A stretch of DNA of 64,000 nucleotides from positions 62,001 through 126,000 of the forward strand of contig NZ_FNDQ01000006.1 of NCBI RefSeq assembly GCF_900099675.1. Reading direction: 5' to 3'. This document shows positions 53,842-62,133 of this stretch, in pieces. The stretch's first letter is position 1. Each line of letters opens with the position of its first letter. Below the pieces are notes generated by a model that was not told the origin of the DNA, made no database searches, and saw only the letters and a list, made by a program, of their open reading frames with translations. Source of the DNA: Myroides phaeus. Lineage in GTDB: Bacteria > Bacteroidota > Bacteroidia > Flavobacteriales > Flavobacteriaceae. Made by a program: the position numbers and the translations under genes.

Positions 53842-54952
53842 TCCGCTCGCTATTCGCTCTTTAGCAGAATTGACCACTCGACGAGAACAAGGTAATCTGC
53901 GACAGCTGAAGCAGCGCAAAGAGGGAATAGACTTTTATTCCAACGATTACTTGGGATTGGCCAGAAATGAAGCGTTTTTACAACAAATACAACAAGCAGT
54001 TTTAGCAGAAAGCAACTTGTTAAGTGGCGCAACAGGTTCCCGATTAATCAGCGGAAACTCGCCTTGTTTTGTTGCTGTTGAACACCAATTAGCACAACAT
54101 CACCAAGTAGAAAGTGCCCTGTTATTTCCCTCTGGTTACAACGCCAATGCAACCTTATTGTCCACTTTTGCCAAAAAAGGAGATACCATTATCGTTGATG
54201 AGTTGAGTCATCGGTCTATCATAGACGGTTGTCGATTGAGCTTTGCCGACAAAAGACGGTTTAAACACAACAACTTAGCCGACTTAGAAAAGAAGCTGCA
54301 AATAGGCAAAGGCAATGTGTTTGTCTATGTTGAAAGCCTGTATTCAATGGATGGCGACTTTGCACCGCTGCAAGAAATATGGGCGTTAACCCAACAATAC
54401 AAAGCCCATTTAATCGTAGATGAAGCCCATACCTTTGGCGTGTTTGGCTTGGGATTAGTACATCGCGCTAATTTGCAAAATAAAGTATTTGCCACCGTGG
54501 TTACTTATGGCAAGGCTATGGGGCAACACGGTGCTTGTGTGTTAGCTAAACAATGGGTGAAGGACTATTTAATCAACTTCAGTTCGTCTTTTATATACAG
54601 CACTGGATTGCCTGATTTGTTTGCTAAAAGCTTGGCTATTGGGTATGAATTTATCCTTAAAAACAAGGACTTACAACAGACGTTACAGCACAATATCACC
54701 TTGTTTAGAAGCAGTGTTCAATCTACTTTATCCGATGCGAGTAGTCCGATACAAGTAGTTCTTTTTAACGATAATCAACAGCTCAAAACCTTTGTGAGTC
54801 AATTAGAACAACAAGGTATCAACGCCTTTGCCGTGATGAGTCCGACTGTAGCCCAAGGACAAGAGCGCATTCGCCTTTGTATCCACAGTTTTAACACCCC
54901 AAGTGACATAGAACAACTTGTATGTGCATTGCAACAAGTAAACAAAAAATAG
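53834..54952 (+). CDS. bioF: 8-amino-7-oxononanoate synthase
   Basis: A 372-residue alpha-oxoamine synthase that condenses a pimeloyl thioester with alanine to form KAPA. Motifs: the N-terminal IDFYSNDYLGLARN, the GATGSRLISGN loop, LIVDEAHTFGVFGL and the PLP lysine in VVTYGKAMGQHGACV. It starts at a GTG (53834) inside the preceding gene, an 8-bp overlap; there is no better ATG before the conserved region. bioD follows after 4 bp. Length is typical. The operon encodes neither bioA nor bioB within the window. Confidence 0.95.
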   Translation: MDSPLAIRSLAELTTRREQGNLRQLKQRKEGIDFYSNDYLGLARNEAFLQQIQQAVLAESNLLSGATGSRLISGNSPCFVAVEHQLAQHHQVESALLFPSGYNANATLLSTFAKKGDTIIVDELSHRSIIDGCRLSFADKRRFKHNNLADLEKKLQIGKGNVFVYVESLYSMDGDFAPLQEIWALTQQYKAHLIVDEAHTFGVFGLGLVHRANLQNKVFATVVTYGKAMGQHGACVLAKQWVKDYLINFSSSFIYSTGLPDLFAKSLAIGYEFILKNKDLQQTLQHNITLFRSSVQSTLSDASSPIQVVLFNDNQQLKTFVSQLEQQGINAFAVMSPTVAQGQERIRLCIHSFNTPSDIEQLVCALQQVNKK

Positions 54953-54956
54953 AGAA

Positions 54957-55565
54957 ATGAAACAACAATTATTTATAACCGGAATAGGAACAGAAATCGG
55001 AAAAACAGTAGTAAGTGCTGCCTTTGTACAGCGATTTCAAGCTGATTATTGGAAACCCGTACAATCAGGAGATTTACACTTAACCGACACAGAAAAAGTA
55101 AGTAAGTTAGTAGATTCGCATTTAGTGGCACATCCAGAGAGTTACCGATTTGAATTAGCAGCCTCACCCCATAAGTCGGCCAGAAAAGAAGGAGTAACGA
55201 TTGAAGACAGTAAGATTAAACTCCCTCAAACAGCAAATAACCTAATCGTAGAAGGAGCAGGAGGATTATATGTTCCAATGGCAAAAGGGTACTATATGAT
55301 TGACTTGATTGAACGATTAGCCTTGCCCACAGTACTTGTAGTACGCAATTATTTAGGCTGTATTAACCACGCTATTTTGTCGATAGAAGCCTTAAAAGTG
55401 CGACATATTCCAATAGCGTATTTGGTGTTAAACGGCGAGTTTGATTCAGATACCTATGATGCTATAGTAGAAAATATAGACAGTACAACCCAAATAGTTT
55501 GTTTGCCCGAATTAACAGAAGTGAATGCCAAAGCGATTAAAAAAATTAGTCAGTATATTAAGTAG
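54957..55565 (+). CDS. bioD: Dethiobiotin synthetase
   Basis: A 202-residue ATP-dependent ligase that closes the ureido ring of dethiobiotin from DAPA and CO2. The P-loop variant is FITGIGTEIGKTVVSAA, then DYWKPVQSGD, and the substrate/ATP loop VEGAGGLYVPMAKGYYMIDL. Slightly short compared with the E. coli form (about 225). Third and last gene of the biotin operon, 4 bp after bioF. No strong terminator follows before the SMR gene, so some read-through is possible. Confidence 0.95.
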   Translation: MKQQLFITGIGTEIGKTVVSAAFVQRFQADYWKPVQSGDLHLTDTEKVSKLVDSHLVAHPESYRFELAASPHKSARKEGVTIEDSKIKLPQTANNLIVEGAGGLYVPMAKGYYMIDLIERLALPTVLVVRNYLGCINHAILSIEALKVRHIPIAYLVLNGEFDSDTYDAIVENIDSTTQIVCLPELTEVNAKAIKKISQYIK

Positions 55566-55645
55566 ATAGCAAAAAAAAGTACTTCAAAGTATTCAAAATT
55601 GAGATATATTATTGAAATTTGCAGTCTAACTTTTTAAAGAATAAA

Positions 55646-55975
55646 ATGAACTGGATTATTTTAATCATTGGAGGGCTATTTGAAGTAGCGTTTACTTTTT
55701 GCTTAGGAAAAGCAAAAGATTCGGTAGGAACAGAGGCATTAGGATGGTATGCTGGTTTTTTAATCGCGTTAGTTTGTAGTATGGCAGCATTGATTAAAGC
55801 AGTACAATCACTTCCGTTAGGAACAGCTTATGCTGTTTGGACAGGGATTGGAGCAGTTGGAACAGTGTTAGTAGGAATCTTTGTATTTAAAGACCCAGCT
55901 ACATTTTGGCGAATCTTTTTTATTGCTACGTTGATTTGTTCAATCATTGGATTGAAGTTCGTAGCAGCATCATAA
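55646..55975 (+). CDS. gdx: SMR-family exporter, SugE/Gdx-like (guanidinium exporter type)
   Basis: A 109-residue, four-helix dual-topology-type membrane protein. The essential Glu13 in GGLFEVAFTF, and LPLGTAYAVWTGIGAVGTVLVG in helix 3, are present. The FEV...LGKAKD context and the sequence after it resemble the Gdx (SugE) branch, which exports guanidinium, rather than polyaromatic-exporting EmrE; this subtype call is tentative. The start is at ATG 55646; a TTG 27 bp upstream is less likely. I found no guanidine riboswitch in the short upstream gap. A terminator follows at 56029. Confidence 0.85.
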   Translation: MNWIILIIGGLFEVAFTFCLGKAKDSVGTEALGWYAGFLIALVCSMAALIKAVQSLPLGTAYAVWTGIGAVGTVLVGIFVFKDPATFWRIFFIATLICSIIGLKFVAAS

Positions 55976-56028
55976 GTGTTGAAACTTCCCTTTTTAAAGA
56001 AAGGTAAACTTATATTAGAAGTATAATT

Positions 56029-56065
56029 AAAGGCATAACGAGGCAACTTGTTATGCCTTTTTTTA
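56029..56065 (+). terminator. Intrinsic terminator of the SMR gene
   Basis: An 11-bp perfect stem, AAAGGCATAAC (56029-56039) and GTTATGCCTTT (56050-56060), then a T-run. Confidence 0.88.
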
Positions 56066-56232
56066 TGTTATTTTTTAATTTAAACCGAATGTTGTAACTT
56101 ACAAATAGCTTAAGCGTAGATAGGGCACTTTGCACGAATAACTTAACCTATGTTAAGCTGTATTATTAGAAGGATGAGTAACTTTACACTTGTAGAAATA
56201 AGGGAATCATCAACTTTAAAAACGAAAGCGAT

Positions 56233-57150
56233 ATGTCAAATATAAGTTTAGTGATAGAAGAACGTGCGGCAAGTATTGGAAACTTTCTTGTGGGTAGGTT
56301 ATTGCCGTTTAGACAAAAGCGAATGGTAGGACCTTTTGCGTTTATTGACCATATGGGACCAATAGGTGTGGCCGAACACGATAATTTGGATGTTGACCCA
56401 CATCCACATATAGGCTTATCCACGCTGACTTACTTGTTTGAAGGAGAGATTATGCACCGCGATAGCCTTGGTAGTGTAGAACGCATTACACCCGGTGCGG
56501 TGAATTGGATGACAGCAGGGAAAGGAGTGGTGCACTCTGAGCGTATGCCAGAGGATATTAGAATAAATAAACCAGATACTATATTACACGGATTACAAAT
56601 ATGGATTGCGTTGCCTAAGGAATTAGAGCAAACAGACCCTTCTTTTGTACACATAGCAGCAGATAAGTTGCCAAGTTGGGAAGAAAATGGGGTTTCGTAT
56701 AAGCTAATTGCCGGAGAAGCATTAGGACGCAAATCGGCAGTACCCGTTTACAGTCCGCTTTACTTCATTGAAATCAAGAGTAAAGAGCGCGCAAAAGTAA
56801 ATATTGGAGCCGGACTTTTTGGTGAGGCGGCAATGTATATTTTAGAAGGGGGAGTGCACAGTGATACAAATTACTATGAGCCAAAGCAGATTTTGATAGC
56901 ACAAGACAGTACACTATGTGAGTTTGAAATGGAAGCCAATACAACAGTGTATATTTTTGGAGGAGAGCCAATGGCAGAAGAAAGGTTCTTGTTGTGGAAT
57001 TTCTTATCCCACGATGGAGAGCGTTTACAACAAGCTAAAGAAGATTGGATTAACCAAAACCACGAGGTATTCCCATTAATTCCTGGAGATGATAAAAGTT
57101 ATGTACCGTTTCCGGAACCGATGAAAGGATTAAAAACAAAATTAAAATAA
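56233..57150 (+). CDS. Pirin family protein
   Basis: A 305-residue bicupin. The metal-site motif of the N-terminal cupin is DVDPHPHIGLSTLTYLFEGE, with the second His/Glu set in GKGVVHSERMPE; RMVGPFAFIDHMGP is the usual opening. Bacterial pirins such as YhhW act as quercetin dioxygenases or as regulators of metabolism; no specific role can be assigned. It is the first gene of a three-gene operon with an OsmC protein (5 bp gap) and a small acetyltransferase-like protein, a set that often appears among stress-related genes. Confidence 0.93.
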   Translation: MSNISLVIEERAASIGNFLVGRLLPFRQKRMVGPFAFIDHMGPIGVAEHDNLDVDPHPHIGLSTLTYLFEGEIMHRDSLGSVERITPGAVNWMTAGKGVVHSERMPEDIRINKPDTILHGLQIWIALPKELEQTDPSFVHIAADKLPSWEENGVSYKLIAGEALGRKSAVPVYSPLYFIEIKSKERAKVNIGAGLFGEAAMYILEGGVHSDTNYYEPKQILIAQDSTLCEFEMEANTTVYIFGGEPMAEERFLLWNFLSHDGERLQQAKEDWINQNHEVFPLIPGDDKSYVPFPEPMKGLKTKLK

Positions 57151-57155
57151 GAACT

Positions 57156-57545
57156 ATGGAAGTGAATGTTAAAGCAAGATTAGGTAAAGAATTGTATTAC
57201 ACAGAAGTTACCGCAGGAAATAATACATTAATTACAGACGAACCAACAAGTTTAGGAGGGGGAGATAAAGGGTTTAATCCTTTTGAAATATTAGCTACCT
57301 CATTGGCAAGTTGTACTGCGGCTACTTTAAAAATGTATATGGACAGAAAGCAGTGGGTTGTAGATGAGATTGTAGTTGATGTAGAGGTAATTAGAGAAAC
57401 AGAGCGCACTGTGTTCAATAGAAAAGTATCGTTTGTAGGAGGAAATCTAACAGAAGACGAAAACAAACGCTTGAAAATTATAGCAGATAAATGTCCTGTT
57501 CACAAGGCATTAATGGGAGATGTAGTTGTTAATACAGAATTTTAA
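57156..57545 (+). CDS. OsmC-family peroxiredoxin-like protein
   Basis: A 129-residue OsmC/Ohr-superfamily protein. Both redox cysteines are present, in ATSLASCTAATLKMY and ADKCPVHKALMGDV, so thiol-based reduction of organic hydroperoxides is possible; the GGGDKGFNPFEILATSLA lead-in is typical of the YhfA/OsmC-like branch. It lies 5 bp after pirin and 12 bp before the NAT-like gene, in one operon. Confidence 0.93.
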   Translation: MEVNVKARLGKELYYTEVTAGNNTLITDEPTSLGGGDKGFNPFEILATSLASCTAATLKMYMDRKQWVVDEIVVDVEVIRETERTVFNRKVSFVGGNLTEDENKRLKIIADKCPVHKALMGDVVVNTEF

Positions 57546-57557
57546 TAGAACATAATT

Positions 57558-57845
57558 ATGGTGGTAAAACATACAGCATACGGCAGTAAAGGTGTATTTA
57601 CGGCTATGAAAGACGGAAAAAAAGCAGGAGAAATGACGTATTCTATGGCAGGAACAGGCAAGATGATTGTAGACCATACCGAAGTAGATGAAGCGTTTAA
57701 AGGAATGGGAGTTGGTAAGCAATTGTTAGTAGAAGGGGTGGTAGCTTATGCCCGTGAAAACAAGATTAAGGTATTGCCATTATGTCCGTTTGCCTCAGCA
57801 GCATTTAAAAAGATGAGTGCCGAAATAGGAGATGTGTTGGCTTAA
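57558..57845 (+). CDS. Small N-acetyltransferase-like protein (NATD1/YjdJ type)
   Basis: A 95-residue minimal GNAT fold. The core is MIVDHTEVDEAFKGMGVGKQ, with the short acetyl-CoA loop GMGVGK, and the final VLPLCPFASAAFKKM segment is the hallmark of the GNAT-like NATD1/YjdJ proteins. The acceptor is unknown. Third gene of the pirin-OsmC operon. Confidence 0.9.
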   Translation: MVVKHTAYGSKGVFTAMKDGKKAGEMTYSMAGTGKMIVDHTEVDEAFKGMGVGKQLLVEGVVAYARENKIKVLPLCPFASAAFKKMSAEIGDVLA

Positions 57846-57930
57846 CCAATAGATTAGTAAATCGCAGGTTTGTAAAATAGTGTTAATGCTAAAAAAAACG
57901 GCTTTAAAATAATAATAAACACTTGCGCTA

Positions 57931-57964
57931 TTGCCTGTAAACCATTTTGTTTTTCCTACCTTTG
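57931..57964 (+). promoter_or_regulatory. Promoter for the unknown gene at 57991
   Basis: TTG (57931-57933), a 23-bp spacer and TACCTTTG (57957-57964) match the Bacteroidota pattern, 26 bp before the ATG. Confidence 0.6.
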
Positions 57965-57990
57965 TCGCGAATTAAAACTATTAATTTTAT

Positions 57991-59052
57991 ATGAACGAGA
58001 AAACGCCTTTTGGTTTAATAACCACAATAGAAGTACCTTTCGCATTAAGTGCAAAAGGAAGCTGTTGGAGTAAAGAAGGATTGTTAGTAGCTAATTATGT
58101 TTACACAGAAGAAGGGGCTGAAAGTCCGTATGACTTAGTGTACACGATTATTAGTGAGGAAGGAGATTTAAAAGATAGTAAGGAAGATAAAGGAGTTCTA
58201 CCAACTTTATTTTTAAGTCCGTCTAATGAAAACTACGCATCAGTAGTATCATTAGAAGATGAAAGTGAGCAGACTATTTCATTCCCTATTTTCAATAAAG
58301 AGAGCAAAGGATTAAAAGGAAGTAAGTCTTTCAATGGTAGATTTGTAGGGTGTACAGCAAATCACTCTCTATTCTATGACGTAGATATTTGGAGCGATAA
58401 ACAAGCAGATACAATGATTGTTTTAGCATACGAGAATAACGTTTTAGTATCAGAGAAAAAAGTAGCTATTCCCTTTCCAAAAGACAACAAGATATGCGTT
58501 GTTAATGGAGAAATTCACTTGATTACAGAAGTAGAAGAAGGGTGGTTACACCGTCAGATAGATGAAAATGGAGTTGAATTAAGACGCAGAGTGTTAGAGT
58601 TTGACTTTCCATTTGTACACGAGGCATTAAACTTATCGTTTGACAAGAACTCATACTTGTTATGTGAGGAAAACGGGGAGATTGGTATCGTAGAGATTGA
58701 CAGCGAAGGAGAAGGTATGTACGGTGATTTGTACAATATCGGTGATGAGTTCTTTGGAACTTGGCATCCACAACGCATCAATGAGAATACGAATGCGGTT
58801 CAGTTTACAACGGAATTCGGTAACGGATGGTTAGTAATCAAAAATGATGACTTGGTAGAATTGTTCTACAACAAAAACAAAAAAGGGTATCAAAACCTAT
58901 TGACAAAAGAGGTATTGACAATTGACAATAACGATTTAGTATTGTCAGGAATCAGTCCGATTGCAGAAGATAAGTTCGGTATTGTATTTTACCCACGTAA
59001 ACAAAGAAAAGAGGCTTATAACAAGTTATTTGTGTTGCAACACCAGATATAA
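57991..59052 (+). CDS. Unknown cytosolic protein, beta-strand rich
   Basis: A 353-residue acidic protein without signal peptide, membrane segments or known motif. It reads as successive beta strands with short loops (LYDVDIWSDKQADTMIV, ICVVNGEIHLITEVEEG, SYLLCEENGEIGIVEID), which suggests a beta-propeller or related repeat fold; that is a guess. It has a good promoter and its own terminator, so it is monocistronic. I do not recognise the family. Confidence 0.65.
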   Translation: MNEKTPFGLITTIEVPFALSAKGSCWSKEGLLVANYVYTEEGAESPYDLVYTIISEEGDLKDSKEDKGVLPTLFLSPSNENYASVVSLEDESEQTISFPIFNKESKGLKGSKSFNGRFVGCTANHSLFYDVDIWSDKQADTMIVLAYENNVLVSEKKVAIPFPKDNKICVVNGEIHLITEVEEGWLHRQIDENGVELRRRVLEFDFPFVHEALNLSFDKNSYLLCEENGEIGIVEIDSEGEGMYGDLYNIGDEFFGTWHPQRINENTNAVQFTTEFGNGWLVIKNDDLVELFYNKNKKGYQNLLTKEVLTIDNNDLVLSGISPIAEDKFGIVFYPRKQRKEAYNKLFVLQHQI

Positions 59053-59073
59053 TTGTAAAAGCGATTCAATATT

Positions 59074-59109
59074 AAAAAGACAGGTTATGTATATAGCCTG
59101 TCTTTTTTT
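59074..59109 (+). terminator. Intrinsic terminator of the gene at 57991
   Basis: Stem AAAAAGACAGGTTAT with ATAGCCTGTCTTTTT (one G-T pair), then further T residues. Confidence 0.85.
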
Positions 59110-59176
59110 ATGCCCTTTAGGGAGTAGGTTGTTGGGATACAACAGTATAGCTCTATTTTTAATTAAGCAAAGATTA

Positions 59177-59326
59177 GGTTTTAAAGCCCTGTCATTGCTG
59201 GCTTGTGTGCAACAAGTACCACACAAGTACCACATTAGTACCACACACCTTCGAGAAAATGGCTGTTTTTCCGAGGATATGTGGTACTTGTGTGGGAGAT
59301 GTGTCGAACAAGGTCCGTTTAAAACT
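59177..59326 (-). repeat. Palindromic dispersed repeat, copy B (inverted relative to copy A)
   Basis: About 150 bp similar to the element at 25732-25859 in the opposite orientation. Shared exact blocks are the 14-mer at 59297-59310 and the 19-mer at 59228-59246 (reverse complements of 25748-25761 and 25812-25830). The outer end at 59321-59326 reads AGTTTT on the minus strand, as in copy A. It contains a perfect 17-bp inverted repeat (59219-59235 with 59279-59295) across a 43-nt loop. The left boundary is uncertain. Confidence 0.75.
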
Positions 59327-59543
59327 ACACTTTGGTATGTATATTATTGCAATCTCAATTCGATGCTTTATATTTTAAATCTTCGCATATTCTCTTTTTG
59401 ATAGAAAGGGAATGTTGGTACTTAGTTTTTAACTCTTGTTTCTAATCTAAATCTGCTTGTTATTAGACACTTTGCAGAAGTATATGTTTATAGACTAAAC
59501 GGGAGATAAACTCGTTTATAAATCATAATCAAACACAACAAGT
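59327..59543. other. Gene-free spacer beyond repeat B
   Basis: About 215 bp between the repeat and the truncated esterase-like gene. I see no gene, terminator or convincing promoter box in it. Confidence 0.4.
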
Positions 59544-60005
59544 ATGAAAAATATGTACACGTGGTTCATCACAGTATTTCTATATTGTGTGATAGCCAAT
59601 GCACAAGCCTTACCCACACCAGAGTTGATAACTAACATTAGTAATAGAGTTCCTTTAGAAACGAGGGTATTGGCATTAGGAGATCCCACACATCAAGAAT
59701 CAACAATAACAAAATATCGCATCGCTTTAATCAAACAGTTAGTTTTAGAAGAAGGTTATAAGATTATTGCCCTGGAGGGAAATTTATATGAATTATATAG
59801 TGCCTATCAAGCATTTTTAAGTACAGAAGATGTCTCCCTTTATGATAGGGCTATGTATTCACAACTTAATGCTACAGAGATGGATGAGTTGTATTATTTT
59901 GTACAACAACAAAATGAACAAGGAAATAAAGTAAAATTAGTAGGATTTGATGGCGCATTATCTGGAACAACACTATCACATTGCATAGAAAGGAAGCGTT
60001 ACTAA
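59544..60005 (+). pseudogene. Truncated erythromycin-esterase-like gene
   Basis: A 153-codon frame with a Sec signal peptide (ends CVIANAQA) and the N-terminal part of an erythromycin esterase (Ere) family domain: LALGDPTHQESTITKYRIAL and KIIALEGNLYELYSAYQAFL, then KVKLVGFDGALSG. The Ere domain is about 350-400 residues, so the frame stops less than halfway (after IERKRY); nothing downstream continues the family in any frame I read. The His and Glu of the family active site (THQE, ALEGN) are kept, but most of the fold is missing. Probably a 3'-truncated remnant; it could also be a small protein of new function. Confidence 0.7.
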
Positions 60006-60193
60006 CGCGATTATTGTGTAAAATATTCTTTTCATAGTTGAGGTTTAGTTTGGCTAAAATAGTGTTTGTCAGACTGTAATTAAAATAAAGAAGACTGAAT
60101 TGTAGAAAAACGATACCCAATCGGATATTATAACATTAAATATTGTGTGTAAGAGTTAAAATAGAATAAATTAGCCCTTTGAAATTTAGGAAA

Positions 60194-60790
60194 ATGACAG
60201 AAAGAGAGGCTTTTTTAAAAGCGAGTTACCATAAAATTAAAGAGGCGTTTCAACGTGTTGATAGCGAGGAACGTCAAGATGTATATGCATTGTCTTTTTG
60301 GTTTTATAACGAAGATGACGATGCCCGTTATCCAATAATAAATGTAAGTTTTAATACAACATCCCATTTCAAGGAACAAGTAGATTTTGCATCAAGTGAA
60401 GCCGAGGCAAAGTGGAATTACGCCTATTGGTTGCAAGATGAGTTGTTAGAAATAGGAGGAAGTGAAGATGAGTCGTTGCGCAGGTGGTTAAGTTCAACTC
60501 CTTATTACTTTAGTGATGAAGACGATGAAGCAGCAGCAGATGACGATTTGTTATTTGACCAATTGTTAGTAAAAGGGAAACACTTAGAAACAGTGTTTAT
60601 AGAAGGCATTAAAGAGTTGGTTCTTTCATTACACAATGATGGGGTGATAAAAACTTTTTTTGGTAGGAAAATACCCGTTATACTACACGAATTAGAGTAT
60701 TATGACAAGCCAATAAGTTGGACAAAAGAAGTAAATGAATCGTACTTGATAGAAGAATTTATCACGGTTTACAACAATGGAGGGTTATAA
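60194..60790 (+). CDS. DUF4303-like protein, possible immunity-type protein
   Basis: A 198-residue acidic cytosolic protein. VYALSFWFYNEDDDARYPII, then NVSFNT and AEAKWNYAYWLQDEL, match my memory of the DUF4303 pattern, a family often linked with polymorphic-toxin immunity. It has an aspartate/glutamate-rich centre (SDEDDEAAADDD). The start is at ATG 60194; a TTG at 60179 would add five residues. First of a run of small genes with similar style. Confidence 0.65.
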   Translation: MTEREAFLKASYHKIKEAFQRVDSEERQDVYALSFWFYNEDDDARYPIINVSFNTTSHFKEQVDFASSEAEAKWNYAYWLQDELLEIGGSEDESLRRWLSSTPYYFSDEDDEAAADDDLLFDQLLVKGKHLETVFIEGIKELVLSLHNDGVIKTFFGRKIPVILHELEYYDKPISWTKEVNESYLIEEFITVYNNGGL

Positions 60791-60868
60791 AAACCACAAA
60801 CCATAAGATTTATTGACAAAATGTGATATTAATATTACAAGCATTAACAATAATTTTATAATTTTTAA

Positions 60869-60886
60869 GTTATATAGCTATATAAC
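60869..60886. promoter_or_regulatory. Perfect 18-bp palindrome before a lipoprotein start
   Basis: GTTATATAGCTATATAAC is its own reverse complement and ends 8 bp before the ATG at 60895. It could be an operator or, in RNA, a hairpin over the ribosome-binding region. Confidence 0.5.
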
Positions 60887-60894
60887 AATATAAT

Positions 60895-61392
60895 ATGAAG
60901 AAGAGAATAATATTGTTTAGTTTGATTTTGAGTAGTTTACTAATCGGATGTGATACTACAAAAAAGAAATCGGACAAGCAAATAGAAGAAACGGGGATTG
61001 AAGCGTTAGAAACAGAAACAGATATATCTTATATTAAAGCAAATAGGTATTTTGTAAATAACACGTTAGAGAATAAGCAAGTTGAGTATTTAAAGCTAAC
61101 GTGTCAAAAGGATTTTGATAAGTACTTCGGACCATCACCTGTTATGGGGAAGAATGGAGAGCCTACAAAAATAGACTTTAAAAAGTCGTTTGTACTTGCG
61201 ATAGTAGGACAAGTAACAGATAAGGAAACAACATTTGAAGTAACGTCTTTAAAAGAAAAGCAGAATACAATTGAATTGAAATATCGTATTAAACAAGATG
61301 TAGTATCCCGGGATTATGCAATTCATCCTTTTGAAATGATTGTAGTGGATAATATTTATGATAAAGATATTCACTTTAAAATAGAAGACTAA
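60895..61392 (+). CDS. Small lipoprotein, possibly PrcB-like
   Basis: A 165-residue lipoprotein. The signal peptide MKKRIILFSLILSSLLIGC carries lipobox Cys19, followed by a charged linker (DTTKKKSDKQIEETG). The C-terminal ~100 residues (LTCQKDFDKYFG, DFKKSFVLAIVGQ, ELKYRIKQDV, HPFEMIVVDN) read like the PrcB C-terminal beta domain found in many Bacteroidota lipoproteins; this is a tentative resemblance. Function unknown. A terminator follows directly. Confidence 0.65.
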   Translation: MKKRIILFSLILSSLLIGCDTTKKKSDKQIEETGIEALETETDISYIKANRYFVNNTLENKQVEYLKLTCQKDFDKYFGPSPVMGKNGEPTKIDFKKSFVLAIVGQVTDKETTFEVTSLKEKQNTIELKYRIKQDVVSRDYAIHPFEMIVVDNIYDKDIHFKIED

Positions 61393-61415
61393 ACAGCGTT
61401 TTTAGTATATTTATT

Positions 61416-61449
61416 AAGCCTTTAAAGCATTTGTTTTAAAGGCTTTTTT
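61416..61449 (+). terminator. Intrinsic terminator of the lipoprotein gene
   Basis: An 11-bp perfect stem, AAGCCTTTAAA (61416-61426) and TTTAAAGGCTT (61434-61444), then a T-run. Confidence 0.85.
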
Positions 61450-61463
61450 GTAAAACATAGCTT

Positions 61464-62012
61464 ATGAAGGTTAGAATTATTGAACGGATACAAGTAAAAC
61501 CAAGTATTTGGTCAGGAGGAAAAACGTATGAATATTGTATTTATCCGCCTGAGGGAAGTTATAGTGATAGACAATTTGTACTTCGCATAAGTAGTGCTAC
61601 AATTGAATCAGTACCCTCTACGTTTACAAAATTTGAAGGTTTCCGTCGTTATTTAGTGATGTTAGATAATACATTGCAAATCAATCATAACAAAGAAGAT
61701 AAAGAGTACAAACAAGATTCTATGTTTGTCTTTAATTCTTCAGATGATATTACCTCCTTCTCTCAAGGAACAGATTTTAATTTGATGCTGGCTCATAGTA
61801 TCCAAGATGAGGTAGTAGAATTGCGAGTATTTCCCTTTATGACAAAGTGTAATTTTGTATTTGTCTTTGCCTTGAAAGCGATGGATATCCGCGTTAATAA
61901 AGAGATTTTTAAAGTAGAACAAGGCGATTGTGTTGTGGTCGAAAATCCTAATGAAGTATTATTAGATATTGAAATGGGTAATAGATCTATTGTTGGATAT
62001 TTAAACTTATAA
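61464..62012 (+). CDS. HutD/Ves-family cupin-like protein
   Basis: A 182-residue protein of the HutD/Ves family. The family opening is seen in WSGGKTYEYCIYPPEGSYSD, then FVLRISSATIESVPSTFTKF, GFRRYLVMLDN, and a late VEQGDCVVVENP. Members have a bicupin fold; HutD is linked to histidine use and Ves to cold stress, but neither function is well shown biochemically. No hut genes are in the window. It lies between two terminators. Confidence 0.85.
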   Translation: MKVRIIERIQVKPSIWSGGKTYEYCIYPPEGSYSDRQFVLRISSATIESVPSTFTKFEGFRRYLVMLDNTLQINHNKEDKEYKQDSMFVFNSSDDITSFSQGTDFNLMLAHSIQDEVVELRVFPFMTKCNFVFVFALKAMDIRVNKEIFKVEQGDCVVVENPNEVLLDIEMGNRSIVGYLNL

Positions 62013-62133
62013 AGAAGAAGTAACAAGTTGCTTAACACAAAGGTAATATATTGGAAATAGTTTAGTAAACTACAAAAGAGGGAATTAGAGGTTAATTTGC
62101 GTATTTTGGTGTATATGTAAAAAACGTCAATTT

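Noticed and set aside
55566..55645. Guanidine riboswitch upstream of the SMR exporter
   Set aside because: The gap is 80 bp and AT-rich, with no paired hairpins or conserved loop motifs of guanidine riboswitches that I can recognise.
58961..59401. 146-codon frame running from the unknown gene through terminator and repeat B
   Set aside because: It crosses an intrinsic terminator and the palindromic repeat, and overlaps a better-supported gene.
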